Shown: positions 53,948-61,933 of the stretch, piece after piece | How positions within the stretch are numbered: position 1 is the first letter of the stretch | Layout: the number at the start of each line of letters is the position of its first letter | Source: Treponema pedis | Lineage (GTDB): Bacteria > Spirochaetota > Spirochaetia > Treponematales > Treponemataceae | Assembly: GCF_017161325.1 (NCBI RefSeq) | Contig: NZ_CP045670.1 | Coordinates: 2,411,367-2,475,366, forward strand | Direction: 5' to 3' | DNA: 64,000 nucleotides | Position numbers and translations under genes: made by a program | Notes under the pieces: model-generated | What the model was told of the DNA's origin: nothing | Seen by the model: only the letters and a program-made list of their open reading frames with translations | The model's database searches: none

Positions 53948-55654
53948 TCATTTACCATCCTGTGCCTGCCATAAGGTTTTATAATAACCGTCTTTTTCAA
54001 TTAAAGCCGCATGAGTACCTTTTTCGGTTAATATGCCTTTTTTAAAAACCAAAATATTATCCGCATTTTTAATCGTCTTTAAACGGTGGGCAATAACAAG
54101 CACGGTTCTGTTTTTTGCAAGCTCGGTTACGGCATCTTGAATAAGCGATTCGTTTACAGGGTCTACATTGCTGGTCATTTCATCTAAAATCAAAATAGGA
54201 GCATTTTTTAAAAATGCTCTGGCAATGGAAATACGCTGCCGCTGTCCTCCCGACAAAAGACCTCCGTTTTCTCCGATATGGGTTTTATAGCCTTCAGGAA
54301 GCGTCATAATAAAATCGTGAATGCGGGCTTTTTTGCAAGCGTCAATTATTTCCTTTTCGGAAGCGCCTTTTTTCCCCACCCTAATGTTTTCTTCTACGGT
54401 ATCGTTAAAAAGCTGAACATTTTGCATAACAATACCGATACGATTTAACAGCTCATCGTAAGGAATATCCCGTATATCGGTACCGCCTACGGTGATACGC
54501 CCCTTTTCAACATCATAAAAACGTAAGAGTAAATTCGTAACCGTTGTTTTTCCTCCTCCGGATTCGCCTACGAGTGCGGTAGTTGTATTTTCTTTTATAT
54601 TAAAGCAAATATCCGAAAGCAAAAACGAATCTTTTTCATAGCAAAAATAAACATGCTCAAAGGAAATTTCATTTCCTGAAGGAATATAGCCGTCCTGTCT
54701 GTCGGCTACGGAAGGTGCAAATAAAATTTTTCCCAGCCGTATATAACTGTCTGCGGCGGACACATAATACATATAATGAGTTTCCATTAAAGCAAAGGGT
54801 TTATAAAATTCTTTTGAGATAACCGCAAATAAAATAAAGGTCAATACCGTAATGCTTCCGTTTAATGTAAAGATTCCTCCCGTTATCAATAATCCCAAAT
54901 AAGCGATATCCAATAAAAATGCAAAAATCGACAACTGCTTAGCTTTAAAAGCGGAAGCAGCCTTGCTTGTCATACCGAAAATTTCCGTTTTTTCCGCAAG
55001 AGAAATATCTAAATTTTTATTGTTTGAAAAACTTTTTAATACCGGAATCCCCCGTACGTATTCGGTAAACAAGCTGACCATATCCGCCAAAGCGGAGTTG
55101 TTAGTATGTTCTTTTTCTTCGGAACGCTTAAGGCTCAAGGCGAGAAAGCCTAATGCGGGAAAAACTCCCGCCGCCATAACCGCTGCAAGGCGGATATCCG
55201 AAACTGCAAGTCCTACAAACACAACGGCGGAAATTAAAAAATCCCCTATCATTCTCGGCCATACGTGTCCCGCTACCATAGACATCGTATCTACATCTTT
55301 ATGAAGCACCGTACTTATTTCGCCCAGTCTCTCATCGGTGTAAAACCCCAAACTGAAAGTTTTGAGTTTTATAATCATTTTTTCGCGTATTTGCTGTACA
55401 ATATCAAATCCCGCATTGTGCTTTTCCAAATCGGCAAGCATATTACATACACCCTTAAATACTACCGAGATTGCAAGTGCAGTAAAATACATGTATAAAT
55501 TCGATATGTTTCCTTTTGTAATTTTAAACAAAAGAAAAAATACAATTACAATCATCGCAGAAGAGCTTAGCCCGTACAGCGCAAAAAATATAGCCGACAG
55601 TACAAGAGAGCGTTTCCCGCTTTTTGTAAAAAGTTTCATTATTTCTTTAAACAT
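53948..55654 (-). CDS. ABC exporter half-transporter (IrtA/YbtP-like)
   Basis: A 568-residue permease-ATPase fusion: six membrane helices (residues 15-300) then an ATPase domain with Walker A GESGGGKTTV, the signature LSGGQRQRISIARAF and Walker B ILILDEMTSNVDP. The ETHYMYYVSAADSYIRLGKIL stretch is typical of the siderophore-linked group. The usual partner half-transporter is not adjacent, which is odd. A promoter with tandem 14-bp repeats lies upstream. Confidence 0.85.
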   Translation of the reverse strand: MFKEIMKLFTKSGKRSLVLSAIFFALYGLSSSAMIVIVFFLLFKITKGNISNLYMYFTALAISVVFKGVCNMLADLEKHNAGFDIVQQIREKMIIKLKTFSLGFYTDERLGEISTVLHKDVDTMSMVAGHVWPRMIGDFLISAVVFVGLAVSDIRLAAVMAAGVFPALGFLALSLKRSEEKEHTNNSALADMVSLFTEYVRGIPVLKSFSNNKNLDISLAEKTEIFGMTSKAASAFKAKQLSIFAFLLDIAYLGLLITGGIFTLNGSITVLTFILFAVISKEFYKPFALMETHYMYYVSAADSYIRLGKILFAPSVADRQDGYIPSGNEISFEHVYFCYEKDSFLLSDICFNIKENTTTALVGESGGGKTTVTNLLLRFYDVEKGRITVGGTDIRDIPYDELLNRIGIVMQNVQLFNDTVEENIRVGKKGASEKEIIDACKKARIHDFIMTLPEGYKTHIGENGGLLSGGQRQRISIARAFLKNAPILILDEMTSNVDPVNESLIQDAVTELAKNRTVLVIAHRLKTIKNADNILVFKKGILTEKGTHAALIEKDGYYKTLWQAQDGK

Positions 55655-55690
55655 AAATTGTCCCCTTGGATACAGTTATCCGGAATAAAC

Positions 55691-55722
55691 AAATTTAAAT
55701 TCAATAATAAATTTATATTCAA
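55691..55722 (-). repeat. Two 14-bp direct repeats overlapping the ABC promoter
   Basis: On the minus strand TTGAATATAAATTT (55722-55709) and TTGAATTTAAATTT (55704-55691) repeat with an 18-bp period and one mismatch. They cover the -10 region of the promoter for the ABC gene, so a repressor could bind in tandem here. Confidence 0.55.
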
Positions 55723-55731
55723 TTTTGTCAA
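55704..55731 (-). promoter_or_regulatory. Promoter of the ABC half-transporter
   Basis: Minus strand TTGACA (55731-55726), 16 bp, TATTAT (55709-55704). It is overlapped by the tandem repeats, which suggests regulation. Confidence 0.6.
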
Positions 55732-55847
55732 GAGGGAATTATTTAAAATGCTTATTTTCTTAAAAAAAGACCGTATCGTTTTAATTACCGATTTTTTCAG
55801 TACTTCTTTGAAAAGTCTTTTATGAATATTTATTTAACCGACGGTTT

Positions 55848-58085
55848 TTAATTTATCTTTCTTTTTGTCTGTTTATACAGGTTTTCCAAATCGGCCTTAA
55901 GTTCTTCGCTTTCGCCCAACTCTTCCATAGCCGTACGTAAGGTAATTTCCGCCCTTGCATAATCTCCTTTTTCGGCCGCAACTACGGCAATAAGCCTATA
56001 AATACGTTCGGAAGGTTCCATATCCAAGGCTTTTACCAAAAGGTCATCCGCATCGTTTAAAAAACCTATTTGAAGAGAGTTTTCCGCCTTATCCGTTAGA
56101 AGTTCCGCATCTGCGGGACGGAGTTTAATTGCTTTTTGATACCAAACATCGGCCAGCTCGTATTCTTCATCAAAAAATAAGGCGTTTGCAAAAATATGAA
56201 AAGCCCTGGCCCGGTTTCTTTCGGCGGCAAGGTCGGCGGTTCCCGCTTCTATATCGAAAAGAGGAGCGCACTCTTTTAAACGGCCTTGAAGTCTAACCGC
56301 TTCCATGTAGTTTTCTAAAATAACTATTTCATCGGGAAGAATTTTACGGGCCTTTTCAAGTTCCGCTTCAGCTGTAGAAAAATCGTCTTTATCCATTGCA
56401 CAAAGCCCTTTTAAATTGTAAACCCATCCGTTACCGGTATCCAAACGTTCGGCTTCGGCTAATATATCCGAGCAGTCTTCTCCGTTTAAATAAAGGGCTT
56501 CGGCAAGACGGAACGCATAAAGTCCCGCTTCAGGTTCAAGTTTAAAGGCTTTTTTAAAGGCCTTTATAGCTTCATTTGCATTTTTATCTTCGCATTTTTC
56601 GGAATCTTCCGCTTGTAAAAGAAGTCCGTACAAGTACCATATGGCGGAATCCTTTGTTTTACCGGCACAAAGTTTTTTAATGTTTTTTAAGGCTTCCGTT
56701 TTGTTTTCAATTGCATAGTAGAATTTACCGGCAAGAGATAAGGTGTTTTCATTATCCGGGTCAAGCCGCTCAAGAGCGTTAATTACATCGGCCATATCCT
56801 TGTACTCTTCTCCGGCTAAAAAAAGATTTCCGGCCTTTATATATGCCTGTACAGCCTCTTCTCTTTTGCCGGCAAGCGAAAGTTCATTAGCTTCATTATA
56901 TTTTAATAAACCTTTTGTAGGCTCAAGATTAAAAGCGGCGCCGTACATTTCCGCAGCTTCCTCATGTTTTCCTTCGGCATTCAATAAATGCCCCTTTAAA
57001 GAACAAAGTAAAACGGAGCTTTTTATCCGCGTTTGAGGTATTTTTTTAAACAAGGTTTTTAATTCTTTTATTTTATTTCCCCGATAATAAACACTTGCCA
57101 ACTCCTGCATAACCTCAACATTGTCGGGCTCAAGCTCCGAGGCATTTAAAAATTCTTTTTCGGCTTCTTCAAGCAAGTGCTGGGCAAAATAAATTCTCCC
57201 CGCCAATATATAATCTTGAAATACCGGCTCCCTTAATTTCCAAGCCTGTTTAATTTGATAAATTGCCGCAACATACTGACCCATTCCGAAATAAGTAGTC
57301 GCCAAGTTAATATAGCTTTCGGCGGAAATCGTTTCGGGCGCATTTGCAGCGGAATCGGCGGTTTCCACTAAAAGCGCTTCGGAAACTATTTTAAAACTTT
57401 TAAGCTTAAATTGAACTTGCGGGTAAGTTTCCCAGTTTTGTCCTGCAAAGGCAATTTTTCCGGCCGCCTGAACAATATCCGAATCGAATTTACCCAGCCA
57501 AGTATTGTTTATAAGAATTGTAATACCTGTTCCCGCACAAATTATTTTAACTTTAAAAACCGAATTTAAAATTTCGCACAAGGGTTTTGTCCAGCCGATA
57601 ATCGGCATGGGAGTACTGTTTACAACCGCATCAAGCCTTACCCAGCCCTTATCGGAAATTAAAAGAGCGTAAAATGCCTTGTCGCTTATATGGCGGAATA
57701 AAAGTCCCGCAGCGCAGGCACCGGCATTATCGGTACGCCCGTTATCGTTTATATTTTTTACGGTATCTTCTTTAAATTTAGGCAATTCTATTTCGGCATC
57801 AAGAACAAAATCCTTGTACCTGAACATATTATTTAAGGTCCAAGCATATAAGTGCTTGCGTTTAAGTTCAAGAGAAAAAAACGAACCCGTATCTTCCGTT
57901 TTAAATAAAGCTTCATAACCGTCTCCCCTTTCTTCGGAAAAACGGGCTTGTGTTTTTTTTGAAAAATCCGCTTCCCAAATTTCCCGTTTTATTTCTTCGG
58001 TATCTATTTGCGGATTTTGTTTTGCTTCTTTTCTTTTTTGCAATTGGTGTTTAACGTAATCGATATATAATTTAAGTCTTCCCAT
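55848..58085 (-). CDS. Large TPR protein
   Basis: A 745-residue protein. Residues 1-30 are charged (LKLYIDYVKHQLQKRKEAKQ) and look like a membrane-adjacent helix. The middle of the protein (residues about 60-250) is not TPR-like and may be a beta-rich domain; after residue 260 come many tetratricopeptide repeats to the C-terminus. Partner and role are unknown. The ATG at 58085 has no ribosome-binding site and lies 7 bases after a -10 box. The gene's first 49 codons are duplicated at 61690-61839. Confidence 0.85.
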   Translation of the reverse strand: MGRLKLYIDYVKHQLQKRKEAKQNPQIDTEEIKREIWEADFSKKTQARFSEERGDGYEALFKTEDTGSFFSLELKRKHLYAWTLNNMFRYKDFVLDAEIELPKFKEDTVKNINDNGRTDNAGACAAGLLFRHISDKAFYALLISDKGWVRLDAVVNSTPMPIIGWTKPLCEILNSVFKVKIICAGTGITILINNTWLGKFDSDIVQAAGKIAFAGQNWETYPQVQFKLKSFKIVSEALLVETADSAANAPETISAESYINLATTYFGMGQYVAAIYQIKQAWKLREPVFQDYILAGRIYFAQHLLEEAEKEFLNASELEPDNVEVMQELASVYYRGNKIKELKTLFKKIPQTRIKSSVLLCSLKGHLLNAEGKHEEAAEMYGAAFNLEPTKGLLKYNEANELSLAGKREEAVQAYIKAGNLFLAGEEYKDMADVINALERLDPDNENTLSLAGKFYYAIENKTEALKNIKKLCAGKTKDSAIWYLYGLLLQAEDSEKCEDKNANEAIKAFKKAFKLEPEAGLYAFRLAEALYLNGEDCSDILAEAERLDTGNGWVYNLKGLCAMDKDDFSTAEAELEKARKILPDEIVILENYMEAVRLQGRLKECAPLFDIEAGTADLAAERNRARAFHIFANALFFDEEYELADVWYQKAIKLRPADAELLTDKAENSLQIGFLNDADDLLVKALDMEPSERIYRLIAVVAAEKGDYARAEITLRTAMEELGESEELKADLENLYKQTKRKIN

Positions 58086-58162
58086 AGCTTTAAATTTACA
58101 CGAAAAAAAAGGTTTAGTCTAGCAGGGAATACGGTGCCCGGCACTTTTCAAAACAAACACGT
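57938..58162. repeat. 225-bp direct repeat, left copy
   Basis: Matches 61692-61916 at a constant offset of 3754 bases with four mismatches. It covers the 5' end of the TPR gene and the intergenic region towards murG, including the leaderless TPR promoter. Confidence 0.92.
58093..58121 (-). promoter_or_regulatory. Promoter of the TPR gene, predicted leaderless
   Basis: Minus strand TAGACT (58121-58116), 17 bp, TAAATT (58098-58093), then 7 bases to the ATG at 58085. The same boxes exist in the right copy of the repeat (61847-61875). Confidence 0.6.
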
Positions 58163-58173
58163 ATCAAAAAAAT

Positions 58174-58237
58174 GCCTAACACAGTTTTTAAAGCCGACAG
58201 GCAGTCAGGCTACCTGCGGTTTAAAACACTGTTAGGT
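58174..58237 (+). mobile_element. Integron attC-like site
   Basis: GCCTAAC (58174-58180, R'' type RYYYAAC) and GTTAGGT (58231-58237, R' type GTTRRRY) bound a 64-base imperfect palindrome. Inside, TTTAAA arms and an AGG…CCT stem pair with unpaired bases, as in attC stems. T. denticola has a chromosomal integron with such sites. No integrase is in this window and I found no second attC in the island. Confidence 0.7.
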
Positions 58238-58357
58238 TGACACCTACGGCGCAATGAAATAGATAAAATGTTTTATTATTAATTTTAAAATACCAATTAA
58301 TAAAAATTCTTAAGATAAAGAAACCCGTATATAATACTGAAATACAATGTGCACAAC

Positions 58358-58386
58358 TTGACAATGTTGTACATGTATATTATTAT
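58358..58386 (+). promoter_or_regulatory. Promoter of the toxin-antitoxin genes, predicted leaderless
   Basis: TTGACA (58358-58363), 17 bp, TATTAT (58381-58386), then 6 bases to the antitoxin ATG at 58393. An imperfect ACAAC…GTTGT repeat overlaps the -35 and may be the site for autoregulation. Confidence 0.65.
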
Positions 58387-58392
58387 ATTTAT

Positions 58393-58632
58393 ATGAAAAC
58401 ATTACCGGTAGCCGAAGTAAGAACAAATTTCTCCGCGCTTTTAAAAGAAGTGGAATTAGGTAACGAAATCGGTATCTCATTCGGTCGAAAAAAAGAAACA
58501 ATAGCTGTAATTGTTCCGATTGAAGAGTATAAAAGAATAAAAATGAAGAAGCTCGGTACATTGGAAGGGAAAGTAAAAGTTGAATTTAGTGAGAATTGGA
58601 CAATAACGGATGAAGAGTTTATTAATTTATGA
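58393..58632 (+). CDS. Phd/YefM-family antitoxin
   Basis: A 79-residue antitoxin: MKTLPVAEVRTNFSALLKEV is a classic Phd/YefM DNA-binding N-terminus, followed by IGISFGRKKETIAVIVPIEEY and a C-terminal toxin-binding tail. It overlaps the VapC toxin gene by 4 bases (ATGA) and is transcribed first, the usual order. Confidence 0.9.
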   Translation: MKTLPVAEVRTNFSALLKEVELGNEIGISFGRKKETIAVIVPIEEYKRIKMKKLGTLEGKVKVEFSENWTITDEEFINL

Positions 58633-59024
58633 AAATCCTATTAGATACGCACTATTTATTATGGGCATTTATTGATACAAGTAAAATACCTCAGTCGGTT
58701 TATAATAAACTATTAGCAGATGAAAATGAGGTTTTTTATAGTCAGGCCAGTTTATGGGAAATATCAATAAAATTTAACATGGGAAAATTATCTCTAAATG
58801 GAATGAAACCTGAAGGTTTCTATGAAGAAGTAGAAAACAGCTTTTTAAAATGCAGGCCTTTTAAAAGTGATGAATTAATTACTTTTTATAAATTACCAAT
58901 AGAACACAAAGACCCATTTGATAGAATTATGATTTGGCAATCAATAAGGTCCGGTTACTATTTTTTATCTGTTGACAGTAAGGTAGTAAATTATAAAAAA
59001 TATGGCTTAAAAATTTTGTCCTAA
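58629..59024 (+). CDS. PIN-domain toxin (VapC family)
   Basis: A 131-residue PIN ribonuclease. Four acidic residues that bind the metal are present: Asp6 (LLDTH), Glu44 (LWEIS), Asp95/98 (HKDPFDR) and Asp116 (SVDSK). It is translated from an overlapping start after the antitoxin, typical of Phd-VapC pairs, and would cut RNA when free. It is likely active: no motif residue is missing. Confidence 0.92.
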   Translation: MKILLDTHYLLWAFIDTSKIPQSVYNKLLADENEVFYSQASLWEISIKFNMGKLSLNGMKPEGFYEEVENSFLKCRPFKSDELITFYKLPIEHKDPFDRIMIWQSIRSGYYFLSVDSKVVNYKKYGLKILS

Positions 59025-59050
59025 AACCCGTTTCAAGGAGAATTTAAAAA

Positions 59051-60542
59051 ATGAAAGCTAAAAGCGGAGATGTATTTTGCGTTTATAACTCATATCTAAA
59101 AAAAATATACGGCTTGTCAGATAACGAAGATAGAAAATAAGGAGGAAAAGCTGTTTGCAGTCCTTCTTTCTCTGGATTGGTCAGGCGACCAGCCGCTTAA
59201 AGAGGAAGAGTTAGCGACGCTACAGCCTCTTTATAAGGATTTTATGTATTGGGAAAGGGGCTTGCATTTGGATAATGTCGAGCCGGAGATACCCGCAAAC
59301 TATATTTTGGCAGGGAATATCACACCTCTAACCGATGAAAGTACCGATTCATACACTTATTTTTGGGGAAACGGATATGACGTGTATCGCCAGCTTAAAT
59401 GGCAGGAAATCCCGAAGGAGCAAAGGGACGCGTTTAAAAAGGCGGATAAAAGCAAGGAAAAGATTGAATTCGCCGGCGAGCAATGGAGTGTTTCCAAGCG
59501 CTGTTTATATGATGATTCGATTTCCTTTGAAAGCGCGTTGGAGCTAAAGGCATTTCCCTGCCTGTCCTATTTGTCTTGCAAAAGGTGGCATGCCGATTTG
59601 TATGAATATTTGCGAATCTGTCCGTTTTTGGATGAGCTGGTACTTGAAAACCATCAGCAAAAGACGTTGAATTTTGCCGGCACGCATTTGCATAAACTTT
59701 CCATTGATATGAACGGCGTCGAAGAGCTTTATCTGAATGATGAGTTAGAACAGCTTATTCTGCTAGGCGAGACGACGAAGAATTGTAAAATATCCGCTAC
59801 AGAAAACGGAGCAAGGCTGCTTTTAACGGCAAATAAAACAATTCCCAAAGTACAAGGATTAGAGAGGCTAGAAAATCTGCATTGCAGCGGAATTTCCGAA
59901 CTCGATATAGCGGAAATTACAGCGGCTTACCCAAGACTGAGGGAACTGCGGCTATGGGGTAAGCCCGGAACTCTTTCTAACTTCGCTATGATGTCTAAGT
60001 TTACAAAACTTGAAGGACTTACCACCAATGATTTATTCGGCTTTTCCGCCGAGGACATTCCGGAGCCTGAACGTTTACCCAACTTAAACTGGTTTTGGAT
60101 GAGCAGTTTGCCGGAAGATGCGGCGAAAAGAGCCAAGCAGCTTTACAAAAAGAAAGCGGGGCTTAACCTTTGGATACAAAAGCCGCGAAAACCGGAATGG
60201 CTGGCACAAAACCTTGACAATCCGTTTCGCTCTTGGGACGGACAGGAAAATATTCCGCAGGCCACCGCCAAGAAAGCGGCCGATTTGTACAGAAAGACAA
60301 GGGCGGAAATACTAAAATTGGAACAAAGCTCTCCGCCGGAAGCTGCCCTGACCGCCGAAACTTTAGTGAGGGCATACACCGAATCCTTTAATAAAATGGA
60401 CAAACGCAAATATTTTATCGAAACGGTCGAGCGGGAGGATATTTATTTCGCGTTAACCGAACTTTTGGAACTGCTACCGGAATCATTGCAGGTCGATAAA
60501 GAAAAGCTGTTGCAGATTTTTGACGAAGTACGGGATTTTTAG
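59051..60542 (+). pseudogene. Imm26-like leucine-rich immunity protein, frame broken at A8
   Basis: Opens at ATG 59051 (AAGGAG upstream) with MKAKSGDVFCVYNSYLK, an Imm26-like start, but this frame ends 29 codons on. The run of eight A at 59098-59105 is the likely cause: seven A would join it to the next frame, which reads …KYTACQITKIENKEEKLFA and continues to 60542, giving about 497 residues. The body has leucine-rich, strand-helix repeats (ELYLNDELEQLILLGE, LRELRLWGKPGTL). Imm26 proteins neutralise polymorphic toxins; no toxin is in the window. The frame could be rescued by slippage. Confidence 0.7.
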
Positions 60543-60609
60543 GAATACGGAGAGCCGGCCCAAAAGAACGGCGGCGAACCGGCAAGAATACCGAAGAGAG
60601 GAAATTAAG

Positions 60610-61464
60610 ATGAAAGCATATCCGTTACTTTTAGAAGGAATTTCATTCAGGGCTCATAACATAATAGGTATTTATAGGATAAAAGAAAAAATAGCTGTCC
60701 TGCACTGCGCTTTTAGCTTTGCCGGCGCGGAACAATCCGCGGAGGATAAAAGGAAGCCGAATTATATTCTACTTGATTTGTTCTCAGAAAATTTTAAAGA
60801 ACATAGCAAAACGCATTTGTGTTTTTACGAGCAGGGATTTGTTTCCGCTTTGGACTCGGAACTTTATGAGGAGAAAGGCAAAATCATTTTAAATACCAAA
60901 GCGTATAAAGGATTTGCCCCAACGATTGCAAAGCTGATTGAAGTTTCCGATACAAGCTTAGTGGAAATCGGGCAGCCGCCGATGCCGATTGCTCGAATAT
61001 ATAATGACCGCAAAATATATCCGTTCGGCAATGTGGAAGTTTATATGCATTCTCCGTTTATGATGGCATGCCGAAATAGCTGCTCCGGTGAAATCCTTTG
61101 GAAAACGAAAATCGGCGCTTATTTATATACGGAAGTCAAAGCGGAAAGCGGCATTTTGTATTTTGGAACGGACGGCAAGGGCGGGAAGTTTTGGGCGGTT
61201 AATTTATTAGACGGCAGTACAGTCTATAATTATAACAGCAGGGGAACCTCAAACTTTTTGTTTTATCGGGATTATGTATTATTATCCAACGAGAAAAATA
61301 AACCGATTTTATTACACCGAAAAGACGGCACATTAGTTAAAGCGCTCGAATTCGGCGATTACAAAATAACGGTCTATCAGCAGATGATTATAGTAAAAGA
61401 CAGATTATACGCTATTGCCTCTAAAAAGGATACGGTTTATGCAGTATACACCGATTTGGTATAA
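60610..61464 (+). CDS. Beta-propeller-like protein, unknown
   Basis: A 284-residue protein (from ATG 60610, GAGGA upstream). It contains repeated SGxIxW-type strands (SGEILWKTKIGAYLYTEV, GGKFWAVNLLDGS) like those of PQQ/WD beta-propellers. No signal peptide or catalytic motif. It follows the immunity-like gene closely, so both may be one cassette. Function not known; a second immunity or accessory role is a guess. Confidence 0.65.
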   Translation: MKAYPLLLEGISFRAHNIIGIYRIKEKIAVLHCAFSFAGAEQSAEDKRKPNYILLDLFSENFKEHSKTHLCFYEQGFVSALDSELYEEKGKIILNTKAYKGFAPTIAKLIEVSDTSLVEIGQPPMPIARIYNDRKIYPFGNVEVYMHSPFMMACRNSCSGEILWKTKIGAYLYTEVKAESGILYFGTDGKGGKFWAVNLLDGSTVYNYNSRGTSNFLFYRDYVLLSNEKNKPILLHRKDGTLVKALEFGDYKITVYQQMIIVKDRLYAIASKKDTVYAVYTDLV

Positions 61465-61483
61465 TTAATATAAGGAGAATAAA

Positions 61484-61636
61484 CTGCTTACTATTGAAAG
61501 AATTGATTAAAAATCAAAAAATTTTAATGAAAACTTCTTTGCAAAAGTATCGGATAAACTATGGGAAAGAGGAGAAATAGAAGAAATTAAAAACCGAACC
61601 GATGAGAACTTATTTCTTTTTCATAATCTTCTGTGA
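61484..61636 (+). pseudogene. Degraded short ORF with an internal stop
   Basis: Reading from CTG 61484 after AGGAG, the frame codes LLTIERID, then a TAA stop, then SKNFNENFFAKVSDKLWER and a further 20 residues to TGA. The continuing frame after the stop and the placement after the island genes suggest the remnant of a small gene. There is no ATG, and the family is not recognised. Confidence 0.35.
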
Positions 61637-61689
61637 ACTTCCTTTTATGCGGGCTGCCGACAACGCAATATACGCTTAAATCGGACGAA

Positions 61690-61839
61690 TTAAAAACGGG
61701 CTTGTGTTTTTTTTGAAAAATCCGCTTCCCAAATTTCCTGTTTTATTTCTTCGGTATCTATTTGCGGATTTTGTTTTGCTTCTTTTCTTTTTTGCAATTG
61801 GTGTTTAACGTAATCGATATATAATTTAAGTCTTCCCAT
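61690..61839 (-). pseudogene. Truncated copy of the TPR gene 5' end
   Basis: The duplicated first 49 codons of the TPR gene (one change, Arg to Gln). The ORF ends at a TAA created exactly at the junction with the island. It keeps the leaderless promoter boxes, so a short peptide could still be made. Confidence 0.8.
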
Positions 61840-61916
61840 AGCTTTAAATTTACACGAAAAAAAAGGTTTAGTCTAGCAGGGAATACGGGGTCCGGCACTT
61901 TTCAAAACATACACGT
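61692..61916. repeat. 225-bp direct repeat, right copy
   Basis: Second copy of 57938-58162. It joins the island to murG, and the -10 box of murG lies just beyond its right end. Confidence 0.92.
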
Positions 61917-61921
61917 TGTGA

Positions 61922-61927
61922 TAAACT
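61922..61927 (+). promoter_or_regulatory. Possible -10 box of murG, leaderless
   Basis: TAAACT ends 6 bases before the murG ATG. The hexamer 17 bp upstream is TTTTCA, so the -35 is weak. No ribosome-binding site. Confidence 0.45.
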
Positions 61928-61933
61928 GAAAAA

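Larger units (their letters stand above)
58163..61691. mobile_element. 3.5-kb island between 225-bp direct repeats
   Basis: The DNA between the two repeats interrupts what would otherwise be a short TPR/murG intergenic region. It holds an attC site, a toxin-antitoxin pair, an Imm26-like immunity protein, a beta-propeller-like protein and a degraded ORF. Codon choice and GC in the 59051-61464 part look richer in GC than the neighbours. Recombination between the repeats would remove it cleanly and leave one copy. Confidence 0.8.

Noticed and set aside
61484-61636. Selenocysteine readthrough in the short ORF
   Set aside because: The internal stop is TAA, which is not used for selenocysteine.
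61465-61691. A second attC site at the right side of the island
   Set aside because: No RYYYAAC/GTTRRRY pair at suitable spacing was found, so the island cannot be called a complete cassette.
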